Below, in pieces: positions 4,244 through 11,436 of a DNA stretch of 11,436 bases. Positions within the stretch are counted from its first letter, which is position 1. Every line of letters begins with the position of its first letter. The translations under genes and the position numbers were made by a program. The notes beneath the pieces were generated by a model. The model did no database searches and was not told where the DNA came from. It saw nothing but the letters and a program-made list of their open reading frames with translations. The DNA comes from Alphaproteobacteria bacterium (lineage in GTDB: Bacteria; Pseudomonadota; Alphaproteobacteria; Rickettsiales; SXRF01), in the NCBI GenBank assembly GCA_019243895.1, contig JAFATP010000129.1, forward strand, positions 1 through 11,436, read 5' to 3'.

Positions 4244-5599
4244 ATGTTCGCCAGCCTCTCCTCCAAGCTCACCGGCGCGTTCGACAAGCTGCGCCGCAAG
4301 GGCCTGCTCACCGAAGCGGATATCGATGCCGCCATGCGCGAAGTGCGCATCGCGCTGCTGGAGGCCGATGTCGCCCTGCCGGTGGTGAAAAGCTTCGTCG
4401 CCTCGCTGAAGGAAAAAGCGCTGGGAGCGGAAGTGGTCAAAAGCGTCTCCCCGGCGCAGATGGTGATCAAGCTGACGCAGGACCATCTGGCGGAGTTGCT
4501 GGGAGCGGAGCATAACGCGTTGAACCTGAACGTGCCGCCGCCCGCGGTGATCCTGATGTGCGGCCTGCAGGGCTCCGGCAAAACCACCACCACCGCCAAG
4601 CTCGCCAAGCGCCTGAAGGAGCGGCAGCACAAGAAAACGCTGGTGGCGTCGCTGGATGTGTACCGCCCGGCGGCGCAACTGCAATTGGAGCAGGCGGCGC
4701 AGGCCGCGGGCGTGCCCTCGCTGCCCGTCATGCCCGGAGAGCAGCCGCTTGCCATCGCGCAGCGCGCGCTGAAAGAGGCCCGGCTTTCCGGCTATGACGT
4801 GTTGATTCTGGACACCGCCGGGCGGCTGCACATCGACGAAGCGCTGATGGAGGAGCTGCGGCAGATCAAAGCGCTGGCGCAGCCAGCGGAGTCACTGTTG
4901 GTGGCCGATGCGCTGACCGGGCAGGACGCGGTGAACATCGCGCAGGCCTTCACGCAGCAGATCGGCATCACCGGCATCGTGCTGACGCGGCTGGACGGCG
5001 ATGCCCGCGGAGGCGCGGCACTGTCCATGCGGCAGATCACGGGCCAGCCGATTAAATTCGCCGGCGTGGGCGAAAAACTTGACGCGCTGGAGGAGTTCCA
5101 CCCGCAGCGCATCGCCGGGCGCATCCTGGACATGGGCGACGTGGTGTCGCTGGTGGAAAAAGCCTCGCAGATGGTGAGCCAGGATGAAGCGGAAGCCATG
5201 GCGGCGCGCATGCAGAAGGGACAGTTCGATTTGGACGACCTGCTGGATCACTTGCGCAAGATCCGCAAGATGGGCGGCGTTTCCGGCATGCTGTCGCTGC
5301 TGCCGGGCATTGGCAAGATGCAGGCGCAATTGAAAGACGCCAAGATCGACGAAAGCATGATCTCCCGCCAGGAAGCCATCATCCTATCCATGACCCCGCG
5401 CGAGCGGAAGTTTCCGAAATTGCTGAATGCCTCCCGCCGCATCCGCATCGCCAAGGGCGCGGGCGTCACCGTGCCGGAGGTGAACCGGCTGATGAAGCAG
5501 TTTCAGCAAATGGAAGACATGATGAAGAAAATGCGCAAGCTGGGCGGCGCCAAGGGCCTGATGCGCGGCGGCTTAAAAAACATGCTGCCGATGGGTTAA
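4244..5599 (+). CDS. ffh: Signal recognition particle protein Ffh (SRP54 GTPase)
   Basis: This 451-residue protein binds signal sequences on nascent chains and 4.5S RNA, and docks with FtsY to deliver ribosomes to the membrane. Residues 1-90 form the helical N domain. The G domain shows GLQGSGKT (107-114), DVYRPAA (138-144), DTAGR (190-194), TRLDGDARGG (248-257) and GVGEKLDAL (274-282). The Met-rich M domain spans about 310-440, with the RNA-binding SRRIRIAKGAG segment and many MMKKM-type clusters. Most bacteria have SRRxRIAxGSG, so GAG here is a mild variant. The length is normal. The ATG has no ribosome site, so it may be leaderless. rpsP/trmD/rplS, often next to ffh, are absent. The stop overlaps the convergent gene by four bases. 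Confidence 0.97.
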   Translation: MFASLSSKLTGAFDKLRRKGLLTEADIDAAMREVRIALLEADVALPVVKSFVASLKEKALGAEVVKSVSPAQMVIKLTQDHLAELLGAEHNALNLNVPPPAVILMCGLQGSGKTTTTAKLAKRLKERQHKKTLVASLDVYRPAAQLQLEQAAQAAGVPSLPVMPGEQPLAIAQRALKEARLSGYDVLILDTAGRLHIDEALMEELRQIKALAQPAESLLVADALTGQDAVNIAQAFTQQIGITGIVLTRLDGDARGGAALSMRQITGQPIKFAGVGEKLDALEEFHPQRIAGRILDMGDVVSLVEKASQMVSQDEAEAMAARMQKGQFDLDDLLDHLRKIRKMGGVSGMLSLLPGIGKMQAQLKDAKIDESMISRQEAIILSMTPRERKFPKLLNASRRIRIAKGAGVTVPEVNRLMKQFQQMEDMMKKMRKLGGAKGLMRGGLKNMLPMG

Positions 5600-6096
5600 T
5601 TATCACTGAAATCGGGAGGGAATTTCCCCTTCGTCATTTTTTGAGTGGATTCTGGTTTGATTTGCGGAGTGGGAAAACAGCGGTTAACTGGCGGCGGATT
5701 ATGATCCTTTGCTTTCATCAAGGCTTCCGCCTGCGCATCCTGCATATGGGGCATGAACGAGTCCTTATCATGCTGTCTGACCAATTCCACCGCCTCATCC
5801 AGATGACACACCTGAATTTTAAGGGAAGCAGAATCGCCTTGATGAGCAGCGAACCAGTCACGGGAAAGGAACTCAACGCTCTTGCCAAACATCTTTCTTA
5901 ATTCCGTCAGCCATTGATACGCCTCATCGCAGCCGCCAGGCATTATAAATGCGCTGTTATAAGTCACCTGACCGGTATGCGGATGCCCTTCACTGTGGTG
6001 CACATGTGCAATGCTGCCGGAAAAGAGCCGGATTTTCTGTTCAAAATATCGCCTAAGCGCCTCGGCGCTTATTTCGGGATCGTACGTGTTACCCAT
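5596..6096 (-). CDS. Hypothetical protein, 166 aa, last gene of the ntr unit
   Basis: The family is not recognised. The N-terminal half contains a His-rich run, HVHHSEGHPH (31-40), that could bind metal. It is followed by a region with beta-alpha character (QVTYNSAFIMPGGCDEAYQW, then LRKMFGKSVEFLSRDWFAAH). Residues 100-130 look helical. The last 35 residues are Pro/Lys-rich and probably disordered. No signal peptide or membrane segment is seen. It starts 25 bases after the ntrX stop on the same strand, without a strong ribosome site, so it is probably the distal gene of the ntrY-ntrX transcript. Its stop codon lies within the shared TTAA with ffh. Confidence 0.65.
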   Translation of the reverse strand: MGNTYDPEISAEALRRYFEQKIRLFSGSIAHVHHSEGHPHTGQVTYNSAFIMPGGCDEAYQWLTELRKMFGKSVEFLSRDWFAAHQGDSASLKIQVCHLDEAVELVRQHDKDSFMPHMQDAQAEALMKAKDHNPPPVNRCFPTPQIKPESTQKMTKGKFPPDFSDN

Positions 6097-6121
6097 AGGT
6101 TATTTCGGCGCTAATGCGCGC

Positions 6122-7534
6122 CTACCCCGCCTTTTCCAGCTTCTCCACCTTGTCTTCCGGGGTATAGATGCCGAGGATTTTCAGCTTGCGGTGCAACGCC
6201 GAGCGCTCCATGCCGACGAACGCCGAAGTCTTGGAAATATTGCCGCCGAAGCGTTCGATCTGCGCCGCCAGATATTGCTTCTCGAACAGTTCGCGCGCTT
6301 CGCGCAGCGCCAGCGCCATGATGTCGGCGTTCACGTCCGGCCGCGCCAGCAGCGGGTTGGAATAAAGAATATCCTGCGGCAGCTGCGAAGCCGCGATGGG
6401 AACGGTGGCGTCTCCCGGCGCCATGATGGAAAGCCATTCCATCATGTTGCGCAGCTGGCGCACGTTGCCCGGCCAGGCATATGCCTGAAGCATGGCCAGC
6501 GCGTCTTCCGCCAGCGCGCGCACCGGCAGGCCGTTGGTGTCGGCGGCACGCTTCAGGAAATGACGGCAGAGGGCGGGAATATCCTCGCGCCGCTCGCGCA
6601 AGGAAGGCATGCGCAGCGGCACCACGCTCAGGCGGTAAAAAAGCTCCTCGCGGAAACGGCCGGCGGCGATCTCCTCCTGCAGGTTGCGGCTGGAGGCGGC
6701 GATCACCCGCACGTCCACTTCCACCTTGCGGGTACTGCCGACGCGCATCACCGCGCCCTCCTGCAGCACGCGCAGAATCTTCGCCTGCGTTTCCAGCGGC
6801 AGCTCCGCCACCTCGTCGATGAACAGGGTGCCGCCGTGCGCGCGCTCGAATGCGCCCAGCTTCTCTACATAACCGGGCCGGCTGGCCGCCTCCGCGCCGA
6901 ACAGCTCTTCGTCCACCTTGTCCGGCGAAAGCCCGGCGGCGAACAGCGCCACGAACTGAGCGCCGCTGCGCGGAGAATTGGCATGGATGATGCGCGACGC
7001 CAGTTCCTTGCCGGTGCCGCCGGCGCCGGTGATGAGCACCCGGCTGGCGGTGGGAGACACTTTTTCCAGCGCATTTCTTACCTGGGCGATGGCCTGGGAA
7101 GAGCCGGTGAGCTGGATATCCACGGCGGCGCGGGATTTCAGCTCGTGATTTTCCTGCCGCAGCCGGGCCATTTCCAGCGCCTTGGAAACGGTGAGCAGCA
7201 GGCGGTCTTCCTTGAACGGTTTTTCAATGAAATCGTACGCCCCCATGCGGATGGACGCCACCGCGGTTTCGATGTTGCCGTGGCCGCTGATCATCATCAC
7301 CGGCAGCGCGGGATATTGCCGCCGCACCAGCTCCAGTATGCCCAGGCCGTCCAGCTCGCTGCCCTGCAGCCAGATATCCAGGATCAGCAGCGACGGCACG
7401 CGCTCGGAGATGGCGTGCAGCGCGGCATCGCTGTCCTTGGCGGTGCGGGTGGAATAATGATGGTCGCGCAGAATGTCGGACACCAGCTCCCGGATATCCG
7501 CCTCGTCGTCAACGATTAAAATGTCTGCAGTCAT
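6122..7534 (-). CDS. ntrX: NtrX response regulator, NtrC family without GAFTGA loop
   Basis: This 470-residue regulator is the partner of NtrY. The receiver domain (1-120) has acidic DDE (9-11), phosphoacceptor Asp53, Ser83 and Lys105. The AAA+ domain has Walker A GAGGTGKE (170-177), Walker B TLFIDE (236-241) and the sensor/Arg-finger region FREELFYRL (294-302). The sigma54-contact GAFTGA motif expected after ELFG is absent (ELFGAEAASRPGYVEKLGAF), as in other NtrX proteins, so it probably acts on ordinary sigma70 promoters. A Fis-type helix-turn-helix lies at 428-456. The start is taken at the ATG before TADILIVDDE; an in-frame ATG at 7564 would add ten residues and overlap ntrY. Neither has a clear ribosome site, so coupling to ntrY, which ends 16 bases before, is likely. 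NtrYX systems govern nitrogen, redox and envelope responses. Confidence 0.95.
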   Translation of the reverse strand: MTADILIVDDEADIRELVSDILRDHHYSTRTAKDSDAALHAISERVPSLLILDIWLQGSELDGLGILELVRRQYPALPVMMISGHGNIETAVASIRMGAYDFIEKPFKEDRLLLTVSKALEMARLRQENHELKSRAAVDIQLTGSSQAIAQVRNALEKVSPTASRVLITGAGGTGKELASRIIHANSPRSGAQFVALFAAGLSPDKVDEELFGAEAASRPGYVEKLGAFERAHGGTLFIDEVAELPLETQAKILRVLQEGAVMRVGSTRKVEVDVRVIAASSRNLQEEIAAGRFREELFYRLSVVPLRMPSLRERREDIPALCRHFLKRAADTNGLPVRALAEDALAMLQAYAWPGNVRQLRNMMEWLSIMAPGDATVPIAASQLPQDILYSNPLLARPDVNADIMALALREARELFEKQYLAAQIERFGGNISKTSAFVGMERSALHRKLKILGIYTPEDKVEKLEKAG

Positions 7535-7550
7535 AGGGCCATGTGTTGCA

Positions 7551-9788
7551 TTAATCGGTGGCATTTATATCACAGTAATGCGGAAAGGAAAGCACAATAC
7601 GCGCGCCCCGCCCCGGCCCGTTAGCTATCTGCAGGTTGCCCTTATGCTCATCGACAATCTTTTTCACGATCGCCAATCCCAGCCCGGTGCCCTTGGTGCG
7701 GGTGGTCACATACGGCTCCAGCATGCGGTGGATCTGATCCGGCGGGAAACCGGGGCCGTTATCCCCCACCTCCACGATCACCGCGTCGCCCTCCTGCCGC
7801 AGCGCGATGGCGATTTCGCCCTTGGGCTCATCCCGCTGCATTCCCTCGATGGCCTCCGCCGCGTTTTTAAGGATGTTCGTTAGCGCCTGGGCAATCTGCC
7901 GCTCATCGCACAGCACCGTGGAATCCGCCGCCGCGCTTTCCAGGCGATAGGCAATGTCCGGATGCGCCACCTGCTCCGAGAACACCACCTTGCGCACGAT
8001 GCTTTCCAGCGCCTCCGGCTTCATCACCGCGCCCGGCATGCGCGCGAAGGAGACGAACTCCTCCACCATGCGCCCGATATCCGCGACGTGGCGGGAAATG
8101 GTTTCCGCGTAGCGCGTGAAACTCTCCGCGTCCTCGCCGGAGAGGAATTTGCTGTATTTACGCTTCAGGCGCTCCGCGGAGAGCGCGATGGGAGTGAGCG
8201 GATTTTTAATCTCATGCGCCACGCGGCGCGCCACGTCGCTCCATGCGGCCTGGCGCTGCGCCGCCACCAGCGGGGTGATGTCGTCAAACGTGACGATGTA
8301 GCGGTCGATGGCGCCGTTGGCGGCGCGCTCGATGCTGACGCGCACATGCAGCGTCAACGTCTCGCCGCCCTTGGGCAGCGTGATGCTGCTCTGCGCCGAA
8401 CCGCCCGCCTCCGCCTCCGCCAGCAGCTCATGAATACCAGGCAGCACTTCCGCCGCCGCGCGCCCTTCAAGCCTCTCGTTTTCGCGCAGGATCGCCGCGC
8501 TGGAACGGTTGGAAAGCACGATGCGCTTCTCCGCGGAAAGGGCGATGACCCCCGCCGAAACGCCTGCCAGCACCGCCTCCGAGAAACGCCGGCGTTCATC
8601 AAGCTGGCGATTGGCCTCGATCAGCTCCGTGCGCTGCGATTGCAACTGCTCCACCATGCGGTTGAAAATGCGCGTCAGCGCCGAGAGCTCGTCATTACCC
8701 TGCTCCGCCTCGGCGCGCGCCGTGTAATCGCCGGCGCGCACCCGCTCCGCCGCTGCCGCCAGCCGCGCAATCGGCATGGTGAGGCGCGAGGCGAACACCA
8801 GCCCGTACCAGATCACCGTCAGCAGCACCACCAGGGCCAGCGCCACGAACATCGCCGAGAACGTCCATTGCAGCCGCTTCAGATTGGCTTTCAGCTCCCG
8901 GTACGCCGCCACCGCGCCCTGCGTGTTTTCCATGTGCTCGATGACTTTTTCATCCACCAGCCGCCCCACCAGCAGATACGTGTCCGGCAGCGCGTCGATC
9001 TTGGCCAGCGCCCGCACTTTTTCCTCATTGCCCGAAGCGCTCTGCAGGATCACCACCTGGCCGGCCGCCGCCTGCTCGATGGCGCTCATCGGCAGGCTCT
9101 CGAACGCGATGGAAAAGCTCAAGCGCCCTTGGGCGATGATGCGGTTATGCTGGAACACCACCACTTCCGTCAGCTCGCGGCTGGCCGCCTGCGCCGACAC
9201 GATGCGGTTGAACTCGATGGGGTCCGCCACCGCCAGATCGCTGTACCGGTTGAGGTCCGCCGCCATGGAGAGCGCCGCCATGCGGATATTCTCGCGATGC
9301 TCTTCCAGATAGGCTTCCGCCACGGCCAGCGATTCGTTTACTGCCGTGCTGACCCGGTCATTGAACCAGGCCTCGACGCTTAAATTGAAGAAAAGCGCGG
9401 AGAACACCGAGATCGCCACGGTGGGCAGCACGGTGACCAGGCTGAAGGTGCGGATCACCCGCGTTTGCAGGCGCGAGCGCGCGCCAGGCGGCAGGCGCGC
9501 CATGCGCAGCGCGCGGATGCGCCAAATGATCAGTCCAGCCAGCGCCGCCAGCACCGCGATATCCGCCAGCAGAAGCATCACCACGCGCCTCGGCTCCGGC
9601 CCGCCCGGCCCGGACAGCGCATTCACGATGCCGCCGCGCCCGCCGATGGCAAGCAACGTGCCGGCCACCGCCAGCGCCGCCAGCGCGCTTAAGCCCAGCA
9701 GCGGGTCTGCCAGGCGGCGCAGCCGGAAGGGCGGCGGTTCCCCGTTCTCCAAAGTGGTCGACTCGCTCATCGGCAGCAGCAGTAGCAT
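7551..9788 (-). CDS. ntrY: NtrY transmembrane sensor histidine kinase
   Basis: This 745-residue membrane kinase is predicted to phosphorylate NtrX. Membrane segments lie at about 29-50, 69-90, 113-137 and 308-334, with a periplasmic sensor region of about 170 residues between the third and fourth. A HAMP domain (332-383) and a PAS-like domain (about 400-510) follow. The HisKA motif VAHEIKNPLTP carries the phosphorylated His525. The ATP-binding domain shows N638/N642 (NILKNAAEAI), GDNGPGF (675-681) and GTGLGLA (700-706). The ATG at 9788 (MLLLLPMSES) is chosen; an ATG at 9770 is also possible, and neither has a ribosome site. The frame stays open upstream over the neighbouring gene, but that extension is low-complexity and overlaps a better gene. 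The length is normal for NtrY. Confidence 0.95.
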   Translation of the reverse strand: MLLLLPMSESTTLENGEPPPFRLRRLADPLLGLSALAALAVAGTLLAIGGRGGIVNALSGPGGPEPRRVVMLLLADIAVLAALAGLIIWRIRALRMARLPPGARSRLQTRVIRTFSLVTVLPTVAISVFSALFFNLSVEAWFNDRVSTAVNESLAVAEAYLEEHRENIRMAALSMAADLNRYSDLAVADPIEFNRIVSAQAASRELTEVVVFQHNRIIAQGRLSFSIAFESLPMSAIEQAAAGQVVILQSASGNEEKVRALAKIDALPDTYLLVGRLVDEKVIEHMENTQGAVAAYRELKANLKRLQWTFSAMFVALALVVLLTVIWYGLVFASRLTMPIARLAAAAERVRAGDYTARAEAEQGNDELSALTRIFNRMVEQLQSQRTELIEANRQLDERRRFSEAVLAGVSAGVIALSAEKRIVLSNRSSAAILRENERLEGRAAAEVLPGIHELLAEAEAGGSAQSSITLPKGGETLTLHVRVSIERAANGAIDRYIVTFDDITPLVAAQRQAAWSDVARRVAHEIKNPLTPIALSAERLKRKYSKFLSGEDAESFTRYAETISRHVADIGRMVEEFVSFARMPGAVMKPEALESIVRKVVFSEQVAHPDIAYRLESAAADSTVLCDERQIAQALTNILKNAAEAIEGMQRDEPKGEIAIALRQEGDAVIVEVGDNGPGFPPDQIHRMLEPYVTTRTKGTGLGLAIVKKIVDEHKGNLQIANGPGRGARIVLSFPHYCDINATD

Positions 9789-9841
9789 ATTACGCGGGCG
9801 CAATCCACCCGCACCAGTGAGCTCAGAAAACCCGATATTAT

Positions 9842-10165
9842 TTAAGCGCGCCGGCGGGCGCCGGGCGCGTCCACCCCCAGCTCCTGCATCTTTTTGCGCA
9901 GCGTGTTGCGGTTGAGGCCCAGCAAATGCGCCGCTTTCACCTGATTGCCGGCGGTGGCGTGCAGCGCCGCCGCAATCAGCGGACGCTCCACGCACGCCAG
10001 AATGCGCCCGTGCAGGCCCGGCGGCGGCGCGCTGCCTTCATGCGCCGCGAAATAACGCCGCAGGTGCTCCGCCACCGTTTGCTCAAGAGACGAAGGAGTG
10101 GCGTGAAGACGGGATGACGGATGATCGGCTGATGCATCCGCGCCCGCCCTCTTATTCTCCAACAT
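9842..10165 (-). CDS. Stand-alone NtrC-type (Fis-like) DNA-binding domain protein
   Basis: This 107-residue protein consists almost wholly of an NtrC C-terminal DNA-binding region. Residues 27-62 (LEQTVAEHLRRYFAAHEG, then PPPGLHGRILACVERPLI) and the helix-turn-helix GNQVKAAHLLGLNRNTLRKK (73-92) match what I recall of the end of alphaproteobacterial NtrC. The receiver and AAA+ domains are missing. It occupies the NtrC position directly before ntrY, 53 bases away, but the gene before it is gapR, which ends 14 bases upstream. An AAGGCGGA-like ribosome site precedes the ATG. Without receiver or ATPase it cannot be a phospho-dependent sigma54 activator. It may act like Fis, as a dimeric DNA-binding repressor or architectural factor. 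Enterobacterial Fis has been proposed to descend from such a domain. Confidence 0.85.
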   Translation of the reverse strand: MLENKRAGADASADHPSSRLHATPSSLEQTVAEHLRRYFAAHEGSAPPPGLHGRILACVERPLIAAALHATAGNQVKAAHLLGLNRNTLRKKMQELGVDAPGARRRA

Positions 10166-10179
10166 CTGATTATCCGCCT

Positions 10180-10464
10180 TTAAGCCGCTTCCATTTCGTC
10201 CGCTTCCGGCACCATGCCGAGCGCGCGGAGATAGGTGTCCAGCACGGCCTCCTGCTCATAGCGCTCATGCGCGTCCATCTTGCGGATTTTAACGATCTGG
10301 CGCAGCGCCTTCACGTCATAGCCGTTGCCCTTGGCTTCGGCGAATACATCGCGGATATCGGCGGAAAGCGCCGCTTTTTCTTCTTCCAAACGCTCAATGC
10401 GCTCGATGACGCTTTTCAATTGGTCGCCGGCGATGCCGCCGACGCGGGTTTGTTGTTTAGGCAT
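10180..10464 (-). CDS. gapR: GapR nucleoid-associated protein (DUF2312)
   Basis: The sequence [20 protein letters not shown], then [21 protein letters not shown] and [12 protein letters not shown], is the DUF2312/GapR signature. The length of 94 residues is near the family's usual 85-90. GapR forms helical tetramers that clamp overtwisted, AT-rich DNA ahead of replication and transcription, and stimulates topoisomerases. Residues 15-37 form a coiled coil. A near-perfect ribosome site AGGAGGAG (complement of 10467-10474) lies just before the ATG. It heads the minus-strand unit gapR, NtrC-type domain, ntrY, ntrX. It ends 14 bases before the next start, so nucleoid organisation and the Ntr pathway appear to be co-expressed here. 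Confidence 0.95.
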   Translation of the reverse strand: MPKQQTRVGGIAGDQLKSVIERIERLEEEKAALSADIRDVFAEAKGNGYDVKALRQIVKIRKMDAHERYEQEAVLDTYLRALGMVPEADEMEAA

Positions 10465-10503
10465 GACTCCTCCTGTGAATGATACGGCCTTTGCCGAACT
10501 TTA

Positions 10504-10533
10504 TGTAGAGCATGAATCGAAAGGAGACGTCAA
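10504..10533 (-). promoter_or_regulatory. Candidate promoter of the gapR-ntrYX unit
   Basis: On the minus strand TTGACG (complement of 10528-10533) is a strong -35 box. It is followed after 18 bases by TCTACA (complement of 10504-10509), a moderate -10 box. Transcription would start near 10497, leaving a leader of about 33 bases before the gapR ATG. Confidence 0.45.
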
Positions 10534-10677
10534 TAGGCGGCTTAGCTCATGCGGATGTACAGAATAATGATTTCAATCAACGCTATACCGCTTATAGAAT
10601 AATTACTTCATAATTCACTATTACTTTACCTCGTTGAACTAAAATTAGACCGTCACCGCCTATCATTCAGATTAAAC

Positions 10678-11436
10678 ATGCCTGATCCATCCAAAGAAGC
10701 ATTCGCTGAACTATTTATTATCGCACATGCAGTCAACGATGCGGTGGATGCAAAAATTGCTGAGCTTAAGGCATATAAAGGCGGCGGATCTCCGGGCTGG
10801 GAAATGGAAGATTACTACCGCAATCAACGTGAATTGCAGGAAATGAGAAATGCCAAGGCTTTTACGGAAGCGCTCTTGCTTTTCGCCGGGAAGGATGGAC
10901 AGCTTGACCCCGTAGAAACCGAGCGCGTTGGATTCGCTCTAGCTACTGAGCCCCATCTTTATGACGACCCTCCGAAGCTATCTTTCTTCCTGTTCAAGCC
11001 CGGCGACATGGATAAACTTATGCAACGTTTTTTAGGAAATCATACGGAACAGATCGATGCACGGATAGCATCGAAGGGACGCGCTGAAATAAACACCGGG
11101 AAAGCCTTTGAGGACGCTATGGCTGCTATTAAAACCACGCCGCCCACTGTAGTGCTGGAGAACTTTCTTAAGGTGGTGCCTTTTATCAGCGAAAAAATGC
11201 GGGCACTGGCAGAACCTACCATTGAACTCCGCCAGATAGTGGATAAAATTACAAAGCCAGCGTATAGACAAAATGAATTTATTACCGCTGATTTAATGAA
11301 CGTTAGCATGCACTTTAGCGATCTGCGGTATAACCACTTTAAAGACTCTCCACCCCCCGAACTCATGAAAATAGAACAAGAATATAACCAATGGGATGAA
11401 GCCGTTCGTCTTACGAACCGGAACGACAGACCATTT
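10678..11436 (+). CDS. Hypothetical protein, at least 253 codons, open at window end (partial)
   Basis: From ATG 10678 the frame stays open for 253 codons to the last base. The protein begins MPDPSKEAFAELFIIAHAVN and is rich in charged helical segments: a probable helix at 6-34, a Gly-rich turn (KGGGSPGW), another helical stretch (DYYRNQRELQEMRNAK), then FAGKDGQLDPVETE near 69-82 and further helices. No membrane segment or signal peptide is evident. I do not recognise the family. There is no obvious Shine-Dalgarno site before the ATG. The gene and its upstream region are more AT-rich than the ntr and ffh genes, which fits recent acquisition. It is divergent from gapR. A reverse-strand frame at 11040-11366 is judged to be its shadow. 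Confidence 0.65.
   Translation, partial: MPDPSKEAFAELFIIAHAVNDAVDAKIAELKAYKGGGSPGWEMEDYYRNQRELQEMRNAKAFTEALLLFAGKDGQLDPVETERVGFALATEPHLYDDPPKLSFFLFKPGDMDKLMQRFLGNHTEQIDARIASKGRAEINTGKAFEDAMAAIKTTPPTVVLENFLKVVPFISEKMRALAEPTIELRQIVDKITKPAYRQNEFITADLMNVSMHFSDLRYNHFKDSPPPELMKIEQEYNQWDEAVRLTNRNDRPF

Noticed and set aside
3794..4831. 345-codon minus-strand open frame across the antitoxin and ffh start
   Set aside because: Overlaps two confident genes, crosses their promoters, and is Arg/Gln-rich without motifs.
6011..7519. 502-codon plus-strand open frame opposite ntrX
   Set aside because: Arg/His/Gln-rich low-quality translation fully antisense to a well-supported ntrX; a by-product of high GC and codon bias.
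7962..9383. 473-codon plus-strand open frame opposite ntrY
   Set aside because: Antisense shadow of ntrY with skewed Arg/His/Leu/Gln composition and no domain.
9789..9995. N-terminal extension of ntrY
   Set aside because: The frame is open but overlaps the NtrC-type domain gene and encodes a low-complexity Gly/Ala/Arg sequence; ATG 9788 gives a normal NtrY length.
10536..10553. tRNA-like start GGCGGCTTAGCTCA
   Set aside because: No matching acceptor, anticodon or T-arm follows; only a chance likeness to a D-arm.
10882..10923. EF-hand-like stretch FAGKDGQLDPVETE in the last gene
   Set aside because: The first and third calcium ligands are missing (Phe and Gly in place of Asp), so a calcium site is not supported.
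11032..11366. Minus-strand frames near the right end
   Set aside because: They lie antisense to the longer, better-composed plus-strand frame from 10678 and show no ribosome site or motif.
1..11436. CRISPR array, rRNA, insertion sequence or att site
   Set aside because: No regularly spaced repeats, rRNA segments, transposase frames or terminal inverted repeats were found by eye.

Overview
The window looks like a chromosomal stretch from a moderately GC-rich member of the Alphaproteobacteria. The evidence is an NtrY/NtrX two-component pair (a hallmark of that class), a GapR/DUF2312 nucleoid protein (almost confined to it), an SRP54 GTPase, and tandem Flp-type pilins. Nothing in the sequence fixes the genus.

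Left part (1-2635): a minus-strand gene starts at 68 and leaves the window. Opposite it is an unrecognised acidic protein (240-710). A tightly coupled pair of unrecognised proteins follows (897-1262 and 1262-1765, sharing one base). Seven bases after the pair lies a 47-residue Flp-like pilin (1772-1915), in the same frame and separated from it by TAA TAG. Two canonical Flp pilin genes follow (2088-2252 and 2471-2635). Each has its own sigma70-type promoter. Only the first has an intact intrinsic terminator.

Middle part (2636-5600): a multi-span membrane phosphatase/transferase of the PAP2 superfamily lies just after the second pilin and may be transcribed with it. It converges on a minus-strand DinJ-YafQ type II toxin-antitoxin pair with all expected toxin active-site residues. 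Divergent from the antitoxin is ffh, encoding the SRP protein, with no Shine-Dalgarno site and a possible leaderless promoter.

Right part (5596-10533): a long minus-strand transcription unit reads gapR, a 107-residue NtrC-type DNA-binding domain, ntrY, ntrX, and a His-containing protein of unknown function. The usual alphaproteobacterial order is ntrB-ntrC-ntrY-ntrX. Here ntrB is absent and ntrC appears reduced to its C-terminal helix-turn-helix domain. NtrX also lacks the GAFTGA sigma54-contact loop, so no sigma54 activator is encoded at this locus. A plausible promoter lies at 10504-10533.

The far right (10560-11436) is more AT-rich. It carries one unrecognised plus-strand gene that stays open to the end of the window. 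Two convergent gene pairs (PAP2/yafQ and ffh/unknown) share the same four-base TTAA as overlapping stop codons, so the genome is compactly arranged.
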